A stretch of 64,000 nucleotides of DNA from Martelella sp. NC20 (GCF_013459645.1 NZ_CP054861.1:4700001-4764000); one strand, 5' to 3'; counted from the first letter of the stretch, positions 8,263-16,832 are shown. A program made the numbers and translations. The notes: generated by a model not told the origin, from the sequence alone.

Positions 8263-8973
8263 ATGACGAACAGCACGGCGACATTGGACAGGACACTTGG
8301 CGAGCTCGATCTGGTCGGGCGGCTGCGGCTGATCGCCGATACCGGCCAGCCGGCGATCTTCACCACCAGCCTCGGCATCGAGGACCAGGTGATCACCGAG
8401 GCGATCGCCACCGCCGGCCTCGACATCCGGATCGTCACGCTCGACACCGGGCGGCTTTTTGCCGAAACGGAGGCGTTGATTGCCGAAACGGAAGCGCTTT
8501 ACGGCATTGAGATCGAGCGCTTCCGGCCCGAGACGCCCGCCGTCGACGGTTATGTCAGGACCTATGGCCGCAACGGCTTCTACGACAGCGTTGAAGCCCG
8601 CCACGCCTGCTGTCAGGTGAGAAAGCTCGAGCCGCTGGCGCGGGCCCTGGACGGCGCGGAATACTGGATCACCGGCCTGCGTCGCGGCCAGTCCGGCAAT
8701 CGCGCGGCCACCCCCTATGCCGAGGCGGATGCCGCGCGCGGCCTCGTCAAGATCAATCCGCTGGCCGACTGGAGCCTTGCCGATATCCGCGCCCATGTCG
8801 AGCGGCACGCGATACCGGTCAATCCCCTCCACGCCCGCGGTTACCCTTCGATCGGCTGCGAGCCGTGCACGCGCGCGATCAAGCCGGGCGAACCGGAGCG
8901 CGCCGGCCGCTGGTGGTGGGAAAACGATGCCAAGCGCGAATGCGGCCTGCATGTCGTCAAGGTGGCGAGTTAA
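8263..8973 (+). CDS. cysH: Assimilatory adenylyl-sulfate (APS) reductase
   Basis: A 236-residue protein reducing activated sulfate to sulfite. The paired cysteines ARHACCQVRKLEPL (Cys116-Cys117) and GCEPC (Cys199, Cys202) are the four ligands of the [4Fe-4S] cluster found in APS reductases and missing from PAPS reductases of E. coli type, so APS is the expected substrate. The catalytic cysteine is in KRECGLH at the C-terminus. TTSLGIEDQVI and LDTGRLF are typical nucleotide-site motifs. ATG 8263 is chosen because it fits family length; upstream in-frame codons run into the clc gene. Its TAA shares the four bases TTAA with the stop of the convergent LacI gene. Confidence 0.93.
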   Translation: MTNSTATLDRTLGELDLVGRLRLIADTGQPAIFTTSLGIEDQVITEAIATAGLDIRIVTLDTGRLFAETEALIAETEALYGIEIERFRPETPAVDGYVRTYGRNGFYDSVEARHACCQVRKLEPLARALDGAEYWITGLRRGQSGNRAATPYAEADAARGLVKINPLADWSLADIRAHVERHAIPVNPLHARGYPSIGCEPCTRAIKPGEPERAGRWWWENDAKRECGLHVVKVAS

Positions 8974-9998
8974 CGCCGCGTTGAAGCGCCCTCAATGATC
9001 TCGAACGGCAATTCCACCGCCTTCTTGGGGCGCTCGCCCTCGGTCAGGAACCGCATGATCATCTCGGCGGCCTTGTAACCCATATCGTAAAGCGGGACGT
9101 AGACCGAGGTCAGCGGCGATTCTTCCATATCGGCGAAATCGACGCCGTTATAGCCGCAAATGCCGAGATCCTCCGGCACTTTCAGGCCGATCTGCTGCGC
9201 GCCGAAATAGACGCCGAGCGCCAGCCGGTCATTATGGCAGAACACCGCATCGATCTGCGGCAGACGCTTGCCGAGATCGAAGGCGAGCTTCATGCCCTGC
9301 TCCAGCGGGCTGCCGCCACTTGCCTCGAAAACATAGTCGGGATCGTAAAGTCCGGCATCGGAAAGCGCATCCTGATAGCCCTCGAACCGACGGCGCGAGC
9401 GGATATCCTTGCCGCCGCCCAGAAGGGCGATCCGGCGATAGCCCTTGGCAAGAAGATGCTCGACCGCAGCCTTCGCCGCCTCGCGGTTGCGAATGCCGAC
9501 CCCCATGTCGAGGGGCGTGATGCTGGTATCCATCATCTGCACGACCGGGCAGCCGAGTTCGGTGATCAGCGGCTTGTTGACCGGAAATTCGGCAACGCTT
9601 TCGAGAATAATGCCGGCGGGGTTCTGCGCGACGAAGAGGTTGATCAGCTTTGCTTCCTCGGCGGCATTAAGCCCGATATTGGCAAACTGCGTTGTGACGT
9701 CGCTTGAATTGAACCTGTCCTCGATCCCCCTGGCGGCATGGAAAAAGCCGCTCATTTCCAGGATCGGCGCCAGAACGGCGATCGTTCCGCTGTGGCGGCT
9801 TGCCAGCGCGCGGGCGGCGAAATTCGGCACATAGCCGATATCCTCGACGACTTCGAGTATCTGCTCGCGCAGCTTGTCGCTGACCTTGTGCGGTTCCCTG
9901 AGCGCCCGCGATACCGTGATCGGGCTCACTCCAGCGATCCGAGCTACGTCACTCAAGGTCGTGCGCGATTTTGGGCCGCCTCTTACCCGTAAAGACAA
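8970..9998 (-). CDS. LacI-family transcriptional regulator
   Basis: A 342-residue repressor-type protein: helix-turn-helix TTLSDVARIAGVSPITVSRALREPHKVS at residues 13-40, hinge helix with PNFAARALASRHSGTIAV, then a periplasmic-binding-protein-like sensor domain (GVDFADMEESPLTSVYVP near 300). It resembles the GntR/KdgR-like branch of LacI regulators acting on sugar acids. The only in-frame start ahead of the HTH is TTG at 9998, so a TTG start is inferred. No sugar transporter or catabolic gene adjoins it, so its target is unknown; the following AT-rich intergenic bases (9999-10139) may contain its own operator. Confidence 0.88.
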   Translation of the reverse strand: MSLRVRGGPKSRTTLSDVARIAGVSPITVSRALREPHKVSDKLREQILEVVEDIGYVPNFAARALASRHSGTIAVLAPILEMSGFFHAARGIEDRFNSSDVTTQFANIGLNAAEEAKLINLFVAQNPAGIILESVAEFPVNKPLITELGCPVVQMMDTSITPLDMGVGIRNREAAKAAVEHLLAKGYRRIALLGGGKDIRSRRRFEGYQDALSDAGLYDPDYVFEASGGSPLEQGMKLAFDLGKRLPQIDAVFCHNDRLALGVYFGAQQIGLKVPEDLGICGYNGVDFADMEESPLTSVYVPLYDMGYKAAEMIMRFLTEGERPKKAVELPFEIIEGASTRR

Positions 9999-10139
9999 TT
10001 CCCCGTTCCCCTGCTCTATCGTAAACGCATCCCATTGTTATTTCTATCAGGTTGCATTTTACGAACCACTAATTTTACTTTGCACATGATTGCTTCAAAT
10101 ACAAATGCGTTGTGTGACAAGACCACAAGGTTTAGCCGG

Positions 10140-11360
10140 TCACTGCGCGGCCAGCGCCTTCAGATCGGTTGCGGGATCGGCAATGACCTCCGGCGACGGG
10201 CTGCTGCCGGCCGCGAGCAATTTCTTGGCGCAGACATAGGCCCGCGCATCATTGACGGCATCGACCGCCAGAAGCGCGTCGCCCCGGAAATACCAGACCG
10301 AGACGGCGCCTTCACGCGCGCCCTGGCGCACCACCGTATGGTCATACCCGCCGTTATAGCCCGCGATCTGCAGCTTCACATCATACTGATCGGACCAGAA
10401 CCACGGCTCCGGCACATAAGGCTCCTCGGAACCTGCAATCACGCCGGCCACCGCCTCGCCCTGATCGACGGCGTTGGGAACGGATTCGAGCCGGATGCGT
10501 CCGCCCTTGTAGAGCAATTCGGTGCAGTCGCCGACGGCGAAGATCGCCGGATCGGAGGTCCGTCCGAATTCATCCACCGCAATCCCGTTTCCGACCGCAA
10601 GCCCGGCATCCTTGGCCAGTTGATCGTTCGGCGCGACACCGATGCCGACGACGACCATGTCGACATCCTTCACGCTGCCATCCCCAAGCACGGCCCGGAC
10701 AACACGTCCGCCCTCGCCTTCAAGGCGCGTAAGGCCGCAATTCTCGCGAATATGCACCCCGTGCGCGCGATGGACAGCGCGCATGATATCCGCCGTTTCG
10801 GGCGCCGCCACCCGCTTCAATATCCGATCCGCCATCTCGATGACGGTCACCTCGACCCCGAATTTGCGCGCGACCGCCGCAGCCTCGAGCCCGACATAGC
10901 CCCCACCCACGACCAGCAGCTTCGCCCCCGGGCGCATCGCCTCGGCAAGGCGGTCGGCATCGCGCTTGTCGCGCATCACGTAGACCCCGTCGAGATCGCC
11001 GCCGATCGCCTGCGGCAGGACGCGCGGCGTCGCCCCGGTCGCCAGCACCAGCGTGCCGTATTCGATGGTCGAGCCATCCTGCAGCACCACCTGCCTTGCG
11101 GCGCGGTCCACGCGCTCCACGAAGCTCGCGAGCCTGAGGTCGATCGCGTTTTCCTCATACCAGCTTTCCGGGCGAAACAGCAGCCGGTCGAAAGTCATGT
11201 CCCCGAGCAGATATTTCTTGGATAACGGCGGCCTCTGATAGGGCGGGACCTGCTCCGCGCCGACGATCGTGATCGCCCGTTCGTCCTTCAGCGCGCGCAG
11301 TTTCGCGGCGACCGCAAAACCGCCCTGGCCACCGCCGACAATAACAATCCGATCCGTCAC
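10140..11360 (-). CDS. FAD-dependent ferredoxin/rubredoxin reductase-like oxidoreductase
   Basis: A 406-residue pyridine nucleotide-disulfide oxidoreductase without a redox-active CxxC. FAD motif IVIVGGGQGGFAVAAKLR at the N-terminus, ATGATPRVLP, NAD motif LLVVGGGYVGLEAAA near 150, and FAD-ribityl motif IFAVGDCTE near 265. PPYQRPPLSKKYLLG is the signature of the putidaredoxin/rhodocoxin reductase group, which passes electrons from NADH to a [2Fe-2S] ferredoxin for P450s or dioxygenases. No such ferredoxin or oxygenase lies beside it, so the partner is unknown. GTG at 11360 is chosen as start: it has GAGG upstream and gives family length; the longer frame adds 24 atypical residues. Confidence 0.85.
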   Translation of the reverse strand: MTDRIVIVGGGQGGFAVAAKLRALKDERAITIVGAEQVPPYQRPPLSKKYLLGDMTFDRLLFRPESWYEENAIDLRLASFVERVDRAARQVVLQDGSTIEYGTLVLATGATPRVLPQAIGGDLDGVYVMRDKRDADRLAEAMRPGAKLLVVGGGYVGLEAAAVARKFGVEVTVIEMADRILKRVAAPETADIMRAVHRAHGVHIRENCGLTRLEGEGGRVVRAVLGDGSVKDVDMVVVGIGVAPNDQLAKDAGLAVGNGIAVDEFGRTSDPAIFAVGDCTELLYKGGRIRLESVPNAVDQGEAVAGVIAGSEEPYVPEPWFWSDQYDVKLQIAGYNGGYDHTVVRQGAREGAVSVWYFRGDALLAVDAVNDARAYVCAKKLLAAGSSPSPEVIADPATDLKALAAQ

Positions 11361-11436
11361 TGTTTTGATAACCTCGCTTCGTCGCACTGCAATAACCGAC
11401 TTACGGCCTCCGGTCCGCATCGTCAATTGCATGCGA

Positions 11437-11476
11437 AAAGGCCCGGGAGCGCTCCCGGCCTCAGACTGCTGACAAA
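11437..11476 (-). terminator. Terminator arm of composite repeat A (left arm)
   Basis: Read on the minus strand: TTTGTCAGCAGTCTGAG, then a GC hairpin (GGCCGGGAG/CTCCCGGGCC), then CCTTTTCGC. It would end transcripts coming from the TRAP gene. It is an inverted copy (37 of 40 bases) of the arm at 11649-11688. Confidence 0.6.
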
Positions 11477-11498
11477 TCCCTCACCAAACTCCTCCGTC

Positions 11499-11519
11499 AT
11501 GCCGGGCTTGACCCGGCAT
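11499..11519. repeat. REP-like hairpin, CTTGA loop (copy A1)
   Basis: ATGCCGGG and CCCGGCAT form a perfect 8-bp stem around CTTGA. Preceded by CCGTC and followed by CCAGGG, flanks shared with the copy at 63489. Confidence 0.75.
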
Positions 11520-11584
11520 CCAGGGCCAAATTTCGAGGGCTATCAAGGTGTTCCCCTTGCACATATGGCGTTCCGCAGCCCTGG

Positions 11585-11605
11585 ACCCCGGATCAAGTCC
11601 GGGGT
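11585..11605. repeat. REP-like hairpin, TCAAG loop (copy A2)
   Basis: ACCCCGGA and TCCGGGGT form a perfect 8-bp stem around TCAAG, the reverse complement of the A1 loop. Flanked by CCTGG and GACGG, so A1 and A2 are an inverted pair with different stems. Confidence 0.75.
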
Positions 11606-11740
11606 GACGGGCAGAGGGGTAGGCAAACTCAAGGTGTCTGCAATATGGTTTGTCAGCACTCTGAGCCCGGGATCGCTCCCGGGCCTTTCCGTAAACCAGT
11701 TTTATTGACTCAGCAGGCTGACTGCGGGGCCGGCAATACC

Positions 11741-12847
11741 TCAGAGATTGCCCTTGCGCTGCTGGACCATCATGTATTTGTCGAACGAGAATTCGGCGAG
11801 CTGCATCCAGAGATAGGCGTCCTTCTTGAACGCCTGCTGGCTTTCATAAATGGTCTTGAACCACTCATTTTCGGCCGAGATCTCCGCGAAGGTTTCCTGC
11901 GAGGCCGCATAGCATGCGTCGAGGATCTGCTCGCTGAACGGTTTCAGCACGGCGCCGTCGGCCACAAGCTGACGCAGCGCCTTCGGGTTCTGGGCGTCAT
12001 AGCTTGCCAGCATTTCGAGGTTCGCCACATCACAGGCATCCGTCAGGATCTGCTGGTAGCTTGCCGGCAGGTCGTTGAACTTTTCGAGATTGGAGAACGC
12101 GTGGATGACCGGGCCGCCTTCCCACCATGCCGGGTAGTAGTAGTACTTGGCAACCTTCACGAGACCAAGCGCGAGATCATCATAGGGGCCGACGAACTCG
12201 GTGGCATCGATCGTGCCGCGCTCGAGCGCCGAATAGACGTCGCCGGCGGCGATCTGCTGCGGCGTGACGCCGAGCTTGGCCATGACCTGACCTGCAAGTC
12301 CGGCGATGCGCATCTTGAGGCCCTTCATGTCCTCGACCGAGTTGATCTCCTTGGCGAACCAGCCGCCCATCTGCGCCCCGGTGTTACCGGCCGGGCGACC
12401 CCAGAGACCCTTTTCGGCGAAGAAAGCGTCGAACAGCTCATTGCCGCCGCCCTGATAGAGCCAGGAGTTCTTGAGACGCGCGTTCATGCCGAAGGGCACG
12501 GCCGTGCCGAGGCCATAGGCCATGTCCTGGCCGATGTAATAGTAGGACGGCGTGTGGCACATCTCGATGGTGCCGTCGCGCACGGCGTCAAGCACCTGCA
12601 GCGGCGGCACGAGTTCGCCACCGGCATAGACCTGGATTTCGAAATTGCCGTCGGTCGCCTCGCGCACACGATCGGCAATGCCGGTTGCCGCCGAATAGAG
12701 GATATTGAGCGATTGCGGGAAAGCCGACGACAGACGCCAGCTCAGCTTCGGGTTTTCCTGGGCGATTGCGGGAGCGGCGAGCGCTGCCGGGGCAAGGGCG
12801 CCGGCCGAAGCGACACCCGCCTTCTTGAAGAATGTACGGCGATCCAT
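11741..12847 (-). CDS. TRAP-transporter solute-binding protein (DctP/TakP-like), orphan
   Basis: A 368-residue periplasmic protein. MDRRTFFKKAG begins a Tat-type signal peptide followed by a hydrophobic stretch and cleavage near APAIA-Q. The mature part is a TRAP DctP-type binding protein; the pattern with WKLSSAFP-like opening, GTIEMCHTPSYYYIGQ and MRIAGLAGQVMAKLGVTPQQIAAGDVYSALERGTIDATEFVGPYDD is typical of the 2-oxoacid / mannitol-chloroaromatic branch, in which the Arg of MRIAG binds the carboxylate. ATG 12847 has AGGAAA nine bases upstream. The small and large membrane subunits (DctQ, DctM) are not adjacent and not in this window, so the protein must pair with a transporter encoded elsewhere. 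Confidence 0.88.
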   Translation of the reverse strand: MDRRTFFKKAGVASAGALAPAALAAPAIAQENPKLSWRLSSAFPQSLNILYSAATGIADRVREATDGNFEIQVYAGGELVPPLQVLDAVRDGTIEMCHTPSYYYIGQDMAYGLGTAVPFGMNARLKNSWLYQGGGNELFDAFFAEKGLWGRPAGNTGAQMGGWFAKEINSVEDMKGLKMRIAGLAGQVMAKLGVTPQQIAAGDVYSALERGTIDATEFVGPYDDLALGLVKVAKYYYYPAWWEGGPVIHAFSNLEKFNDLPASYQQILTDACDVANLEMLASYDAQNPKALRQLVADGAVLKPFSEQILDACYAASQETFAEISAENEWFKTIYESQQAFKKDAYLWMQLAEFSFDKYMMVQQRKGNL

Positions 12848-13129
12848 TGGGGTATTTCCTGCTTTGATGCTTTTCGCTGCGCCCGCGAAACGCGTCCGCA
12901 AGGCAGCCGATCGATACGGGTGGGGGCCTAGACCCTTTTGCGCCGCCTTGCAAGGCTTCCAGCGTCATTCGACGGCGCCCGCCGCTGCGTTCATGTAACA
13001 GCAAGGAACAGTCGACGGCTCACCTTTATCCAGTCCAGCCCTTCCCGCTTTTTTCGCGCCTGATCGTTTTCCAGCACCGGTGCTTCCCTGAGAACGTCGG
13101 GGAGGCGTTGAAACCGGCCGTGCATCATG

Positions 13130-13153
13130 TTATGACTGACTGGTCAGTCATAA
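13130..13153. promoter_or_regulatory. Palindromic operator in front of the TetR/exporter operon
   Basis: Two perfect 11-base half sites, TTATGACTGAC and its reverse complement GTCAGTCATAA, are separated by two bases. The site ends 17 bases before the TetR start codon, the usual place for an autoregulatory TetR operator; ACTGACTGGTCAGT-like cores are common for this family. The rest of the 323-base gap back to 12847 (GC-rich leader of the TRAP gene) shows no other feature. Confidence 0.8.
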
Positions 13154-13170
13154 CTATCGGTGGGAATGCC

Positions 13171-13797
13171 ATGAAACCCGAGCCCAAGCGAAAGGCGATG
13201 CCGCCCGAAGAGCGCAAACGCCTGATCCTCGACGCAGCGCTCATTGTCTTCGTCGAAAAGGGTTTCGCCAGCGCCCGTATCGAGGATATCGCGCGTCGCG
13301 CCGGCGTGGGCAAAGGCACGGTCTATCTCCATTTCCCGGACAAGGAGAGCCTGTTCAGGGCTCTTGTCAGCGCCGATCTCGGCCCGGTCATCGAAGGCGC
13401 GCGCCAGCTCGTTTTCGGCTCCGACATGCCCTCGCGCGCCCTCCTCGATGCGCTTTACGCCAAGCTGGAGCAGGACGTGCTGAACACCACGAAAAGCGAT
13501 CTGCTGCGGCTGATGATCACCGAGCTCAGCGCGTTTCCGAGTGTCACCAAGCAGTATTATCACGATCTGGTCGGGCCGGGCCTCGACCTCATCAGGACAA
13601 TTCTTGAACGGGCCGAAAGCCGGGGCGAGTTGCGCTCGCGCGCCGTGCTTGCCGTTCCGCAGATCGTCATCGCGCCTGCGGTGATGACTGTGTTGTGGAA
13701 CATTCTGTTTTCAAGATTCGCCACGTTCGAAACCCGCGCGGCCTTCGACTTCTACCTTGATGCCCTGTTCGTCTCACCCGAAGGAGAAACGGCATGA
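13171..13797 (+). CDS. TetR/AcrR-family regulator of the adjacent ABC exporter
   Basis: A 208-residue regulator. The N-terminal helix-turn-helix is ILDAALIVFVEKGFASARIEDIARRAGVGKGTVYLHFPDKESLF at about residues 15-58, followed by a helical ligand-binding domain. ATG 13171 has GGTGGGA upstream and excludes the operator from the coding region; a longer frame would translate through the palindrome. The last four bases overlap the HlyD start (ATGA, 13794-13797). Placement indicates autorepression and control of the HlyD/ABC operon, derepressed by an exported compound. The ligand cannot be inferred. Confidence 0.9.
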   Translation: MKPEPKRKAMPPEERKRLILDAALIVFVEKGFASARIEDIARRAGVGKGTVYLHFPDKESLFRALVSADLGPVIEGARQLVFGSDMPSRALLDALYAKLEQDVLNTTKSDLLRLMITELSAFPSVTKQYYHDLVGPGLDLIRTILERAESRGELRSRAVLAVPQIVIAPAVMTVLWNILFSRFATFETRAAFDFYLDALFVSPEGETA

Positions 13798-14759
13798 AAC
13801 GGCTTGTCGCACTTGTTGTGATCCTCGCTCTGGCCTTTGCCGCCGGCGTCTATTTCTTCCAACCGGAACAGCAGCAGGGCTGGCTCGGCTGGGTGGAGGC
13901 GGAAATACTCTATGTCGGCGGAAGCGCCACCGCGCGGCTGACGGAACTTGCCGTGAGCGAAGGCGATCAGGCAACCGCCGGACAGAGCCTGTTCACCTTC
14001 GAAGCCGATGCCGAAAAGGCGCAGGTGGAAACGGCGCGGGCCAATCTGGCAAAGGCGGAGGCAGCCCTTGCGCTGGCAAACGCCCCGCAGAGCCGCAAGG
14101 AGGAACTTGACGCCCTGCAAGCCACCCGCAAGGAGGCGGAGGCGGATGAGACCTATACAAAGGAAACGCTCGACCGCGCCCGTTCGCTCTATCGCCAGCA
14201 GACCGGCACCAAGGCCAATCTCGACAGCGCCGTCAGCGCCTATGCCAGTGCCAAAGCCGCGCTTGACAAGATCGATGCCCAGATCGCGCTCGGGAAATTG
14301 CCGCAACGCCCGGAACAGATTGCAGAGGCAGAACAGGCCGTTGCCGCCGCAACCTCGGATGTCGCCGCCGCCGAGGCCGTTCTGGCGCTCAAAAGCGTGG
14401 CGGCCCCGGCCGCGGGCAGCGTCGAGGAGGTCTATTATCGCACCGGCGAGGTCGCGCCGGCGGGACGCGCCGTCGTCGCTCTGCTTCCGCCCGAAAATAT
14501 CCGGATCGAATTCTTCGTTCCGGAAGGCGAGCGCGCGGCACTCAAGGTCGGCGACCGGGTGACGGTCGCCTGCGACGGCTGCACGCCGCAACCGGCGACG
14601 ATCAGCTTCATCGCCCGCGATGCCGAATACACGCCCCCGGAAATCTTCTCGACCGAGGAGCGGGCCAAGATGGTCTACCGGCTGAAGGCCATCCCCGACA
14701 ATCCGGCCGGCCTCCCCGTCGGCCTTCCGGTCACCGTTACCCACGGGAGCGGACAATGA
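13794..14759 (+). CDS. HlyD-family membrane fusion (adaptor) protein
   Basis: A 321-residue periplasmic adaptor anchored by one N-terminal helix (LVALVVILALAFAAGVYFF). It has the barrel-sandwich half-motif with GWVEAEILYVGGSATARLTELAVSEGDQATAGQSLF, then a long coiled-coil hairpin rich in Ala/Glu/Lys (about 75-185), the second lipoyl half with VAAPAAGSVEEVYYRTGEVAPAGRAVVALL, and a beta-barrel domain. It resembles YbhG/YhiI-type adaptors that work with ABC-2 exporters and an outer-membrane TolC channel. It overlaps both neighbours by ATGA, meaning tight translational coupling in the tetR-hlyD-ATPase-permease operon. Confidence 0.9.
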   Translation: MKRLVALVVILALAFAAGVYFFQPEQQQGWLGWVEAEILYVGGSATARLTELAVSEGDQATAGQSLFTFEADAEKAQVETARANLAKAEAALALANAPQSRKEELDALQATRKEAEADETYTKETLDRARSLYRQQTGTKANLDSAVSAYASAKAALDKIDAQIALGKLPQRPEQIAEAEQAVAAATSDVAAAEAVLALKSVAAPAAGSVEEVYYRTGEVAPAGRAVVALLPPENIRIEFFVPEGERAALKVGDRVTVACDGCTPQPATISFIARDAEYTPPEIFSTEERAKMVYRLKAIPDNPAGLPVGLPVTVTHGSGQ

Positions 14760-15697
14760 CGGATGCGGCGGCGGAAAACGTCATCTCGGTCGAAAACCTC
14801 ACCAAGAGCTTCAGCGGCCGCACGGTCGTCGACCACCTCACCATGAGCGTCAGGAAAGGCGCGATCCATGGCTTCCTCGGGCCCAACGGCTCCGGCAAGA
14901 CCACGACGATCCGGATGCTGTGCGGGCTGCTGACGCCCGACAGCGGCTCGGGCACCTGCCTTGGCTACGACATCACCCGCGACGGCGAAAGGCTGAGGCG
15001 GCATGTCGGCTACATGACCCAGCGGTTCTCGCTTTATCAGGACCTGACCATTCGCGAGAACCTCGATTTCGTCGCCCGGATCCACGGGCTTAAAAATCCG
15101 CGAAAGAAGGTCTCCGACGCAATCGAGCGGCTCGGGCTCGGCGGACGCGAGAAGCAACTGGCCGGCAATCTGTCGGGCGGCTGGAAACAGCGCCTTGCGC
15201 TCGGCGCATGCACGCTCCCCGGCCCCGACCTGCTGCTGCTCGACGAGCCGACCGCCGGCGTCGATCCCAAGGCGCGGCGCGAATTCTGGACCGAGATCCA
15301 CGCGCTCGCGGCCGAAGGCCTCTCCGTACTGGTCTCGACCCACTACATGGACGAGGCCGAACGCTGCCACGAGATCGCCTATATGGCCTATGGCAAGCTT
15401 GTGGTGAGCGGCACGGTCGATGATGTCGTCGCCGCCTCGAAACTCCACAGCTATCTGATCACCGGGCCGGACGTTCACCAGTTCCAGTCCGCGCTTGAGC
15501 ATGCAGAGGGCGTTGAACTCGTCGCCCCGTTCGGCGCCTCGCTTCACGTCTGCGGCCCCGATGAGGCGGCGCTGGAGCGCGCGATCGCGCCCTACAGAAA
15601 CCGGCCGGGCACCAGATGCAGCCGCAGCGAGGCGACGCTGGAGGACGCCTTTATCTACCTGATGAACGCATCGAAGGATAATTTCGATGACAGATGA
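14756..15697 (+). CDS. ABC-2 type exporter ATP-binding protein
   Basis: A 313-residue ATPase with Walker A GPNGSGKTTT near residue 45, Q-loop MTQRFSLYQDLTIREN, signature LSGGWKQRLALG near 143, Walker B LLLLDEPTAGVD and H-loop STHYMDEAERC. A C-terminal DUF4162-like extension follows (HSYLITGPDVHQFQSAL onward). Closest in layout to one half of YbhF, the ATPase of the YbhFSR drug/cation exporter. Here a single ATPase domain pairs with a single permease, which would dimerise. It starts inside the hlyD stop and overlaps the permease by 11 bases. Confidence 0.92.
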   Translation: MTDAAAENVISVENLTKSFSGRTVVDHLTMSVRKGAIHGFLGPNGSGKTTTIRMLCGLLTPDSGSGTCLGYDITRDGERLRRHVGYMTQRFSLYQDLTIRENLDFVARIHGLKNPRKKVSDAIERLGLGGREKQLAGNLSGGWKQRLALGACTLPGPDLLLLDEPTAGVDPKARREFWTEIHALAAEGLSVLVSTHYMDEAERCHEIAYMAYGKLVVSGTVDDVVAASKLHSYLITGPDVHQFQSALEHAEGVELVAPFGASLHVCGPDEAALERAIAPYRNRPGTRCSRSEATLEDAFIYLMNASKDNFDDR

Positions 15698-16832
15698 AGG
15701 CGTACGCAGCTTTGCCTCGCTCCACCGCTTCTGGGCGATGACGGTGAAGGAATTCATCCAGATGGCCCGCGACCGGCTGACCATGGGCATGATGGTCGCG
15801 TTGCCGCTGATGCAACTGCTGCTGTTCGGCTTTGCCATCAACACCACGCCGCACCACCTGCCGACCGCCGTGATGCTGGGCGAAAGCACGGATGCCTCGC
15901 GCGCCGTGCTGGCCGCGCTCGAAAATACCGATTTCTTCGAGATCGAAGCCGTCGCGACCAGGGCCGAGGAGATGGACCGGCTGCTGGAATCCGGCAAGGT
16001 TCTGTTCGTCGTCGAAATCCCCCTGAATTTCGAACGCGATCTCAGGCGCGGCGATACGCCTTCGATCCTGGTCGCGGCCGACGCCACCGATCCCGTCGCC
16101 TCGTCCTCGGCGCTCGGTGCCCTTTCCGGCGTGGTATCCTCGTCGCTTTCCGGCCTGCGCCATATCAGGGTTGACGTCGAACAGCCGCCGCCGTTCGAAT
16201 TCGTGACCCATCGCCGCTACAATCCGGCCGGCAAATCGACCTTCAACATCATCCCGGGCCTGCTCGGCACCATTCTGACGATGACGCTGCTGGTGTTCAC
16301 CGCCCTTGCCGTCACCCGCGAGATCGAGCGCGGCACCATGGAAAACCTGCTTGCGATGCCGATCCGCCCGATCGAGATCATGATGGGCAAGATCATGCCC
16401 TATGTCTTCGTCGGCCTGTTCCAGGCGGCGCTGATCATCATGGCCGGGCTGTTCGTGTTCCGGGTGCCGATCCTCGGCGATCCGTGGTCCCTGATCGCGC
16501 TGACGCTGCTGTTCGTGGTCACCAACCTGTCGATCGGCTACACCTTTTCCACGGTGGCGCAAAACCAGCTTCAGGCGGTTCAGATGTCGATGATGTTCTT
16601 CCTGCCGAGCATCCTGCTCTCGGGCTTCATGTTCCCGTTCGCCGGCATGCCGCAATGGGCGCAATATCTCGGCGAGGCATTGCCGCTGACCCATTACATC
16701 CGGATCGTGCGGGCGATCATGCTGAAGGGGGCAGATATCACCGTGCTCGGCTATGACAGCCTGATGCTCGCCGTCATCGCACTCGCGGCGATCACCATCG
16801 CTGTCGCCCGCTTCAACCGGACGCTGGACTGA
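15687..16832 (+). CDS. ABC-2 type exporter permease (YbhS/YbhR-like)
   Basis: A 381-residue permease: one N-terminal helix (LTMGMMVALPLMQLLLFGFAI), a periplasmic domain of about 150 residues, then five helices starting at FNIIPGLLGTILTMTLLVFTALAVTREIERGTMENLLAMPI. The EIERGTMENLLAMP coupling segment is diagnostic for the ABC-2 drug/heme exporter permeases of the YhhJ/YbhR/YbhS group. With the upstream ATPase and HlyD adaptor it completes a tripartite efflux pump; an outer-membrane factor is not in the window. It closes the TetR-controlled operon. Confidence 0.9.
   Translation: MTDEGVRSFASLHRFWAMTVKEFIQMARDRLTMGMMVALPLMQLLLFGFAINTTPHHLPTAVMLGESTDASRAVLAALENTDFFEIEAVATRAEEMDRLLESGKVLFVVEIPLNFERDLRRGDTPSILVAADATDPVASSSALGALSGVVSSSLSGLRHIRVDVEQPPPFEFVTHRRYNPAGKSTFNIIPGLLGTILTMTLLVFTALAVTREIERGTMENLLAMPIRPIEIMMGKIMPYVFVGLFQAALIIMAGLFVFRVPILGDPWSLIALTLLFVVTNLSIGYTFSTVAQNQLQAVQMSMMFFLPSILLSGFMFPFAGMPQWAQYLGEALPLTHYIRIVRAIMLKGADITVLGYDSLMLAVIALAAITIAVARFNRTLD

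Larger units (their letters stand above)
11437..11688. repeat. Composite intergenic repeat A: terminators flanking two REP-like hairpins
   Basis: Two 40-base arms at 11437-11476 and 11649-11688 are inverted copies with 37 matches. Each carries a GC hairpin and a conserved TTTGTCAGCA-N-TCTGAG tail. Between them lie two 8-bp hairpins: 11499-11519 (ATGCCGGG, loop CTTGA) and 11585-11605 (ACCCCGGA, loop TCAAG). The same layout occurs at 63431-63668. It fills most of the 380-base gap between the TRAP protein gene and the flavoprotein gene. Confidence 0.75.

Noticed and set aside
8263..8973. PAPS reductase rather than APS reductase
   Set aside because: The CC and CxxC iron-sulfur cysteines are present, which fits APS reductase.
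13108..13170. Earlier start for the TetR gene
   Set aside because: It would translate through the operator palindrome; ATG 13171 has a ribosome site and the family start.
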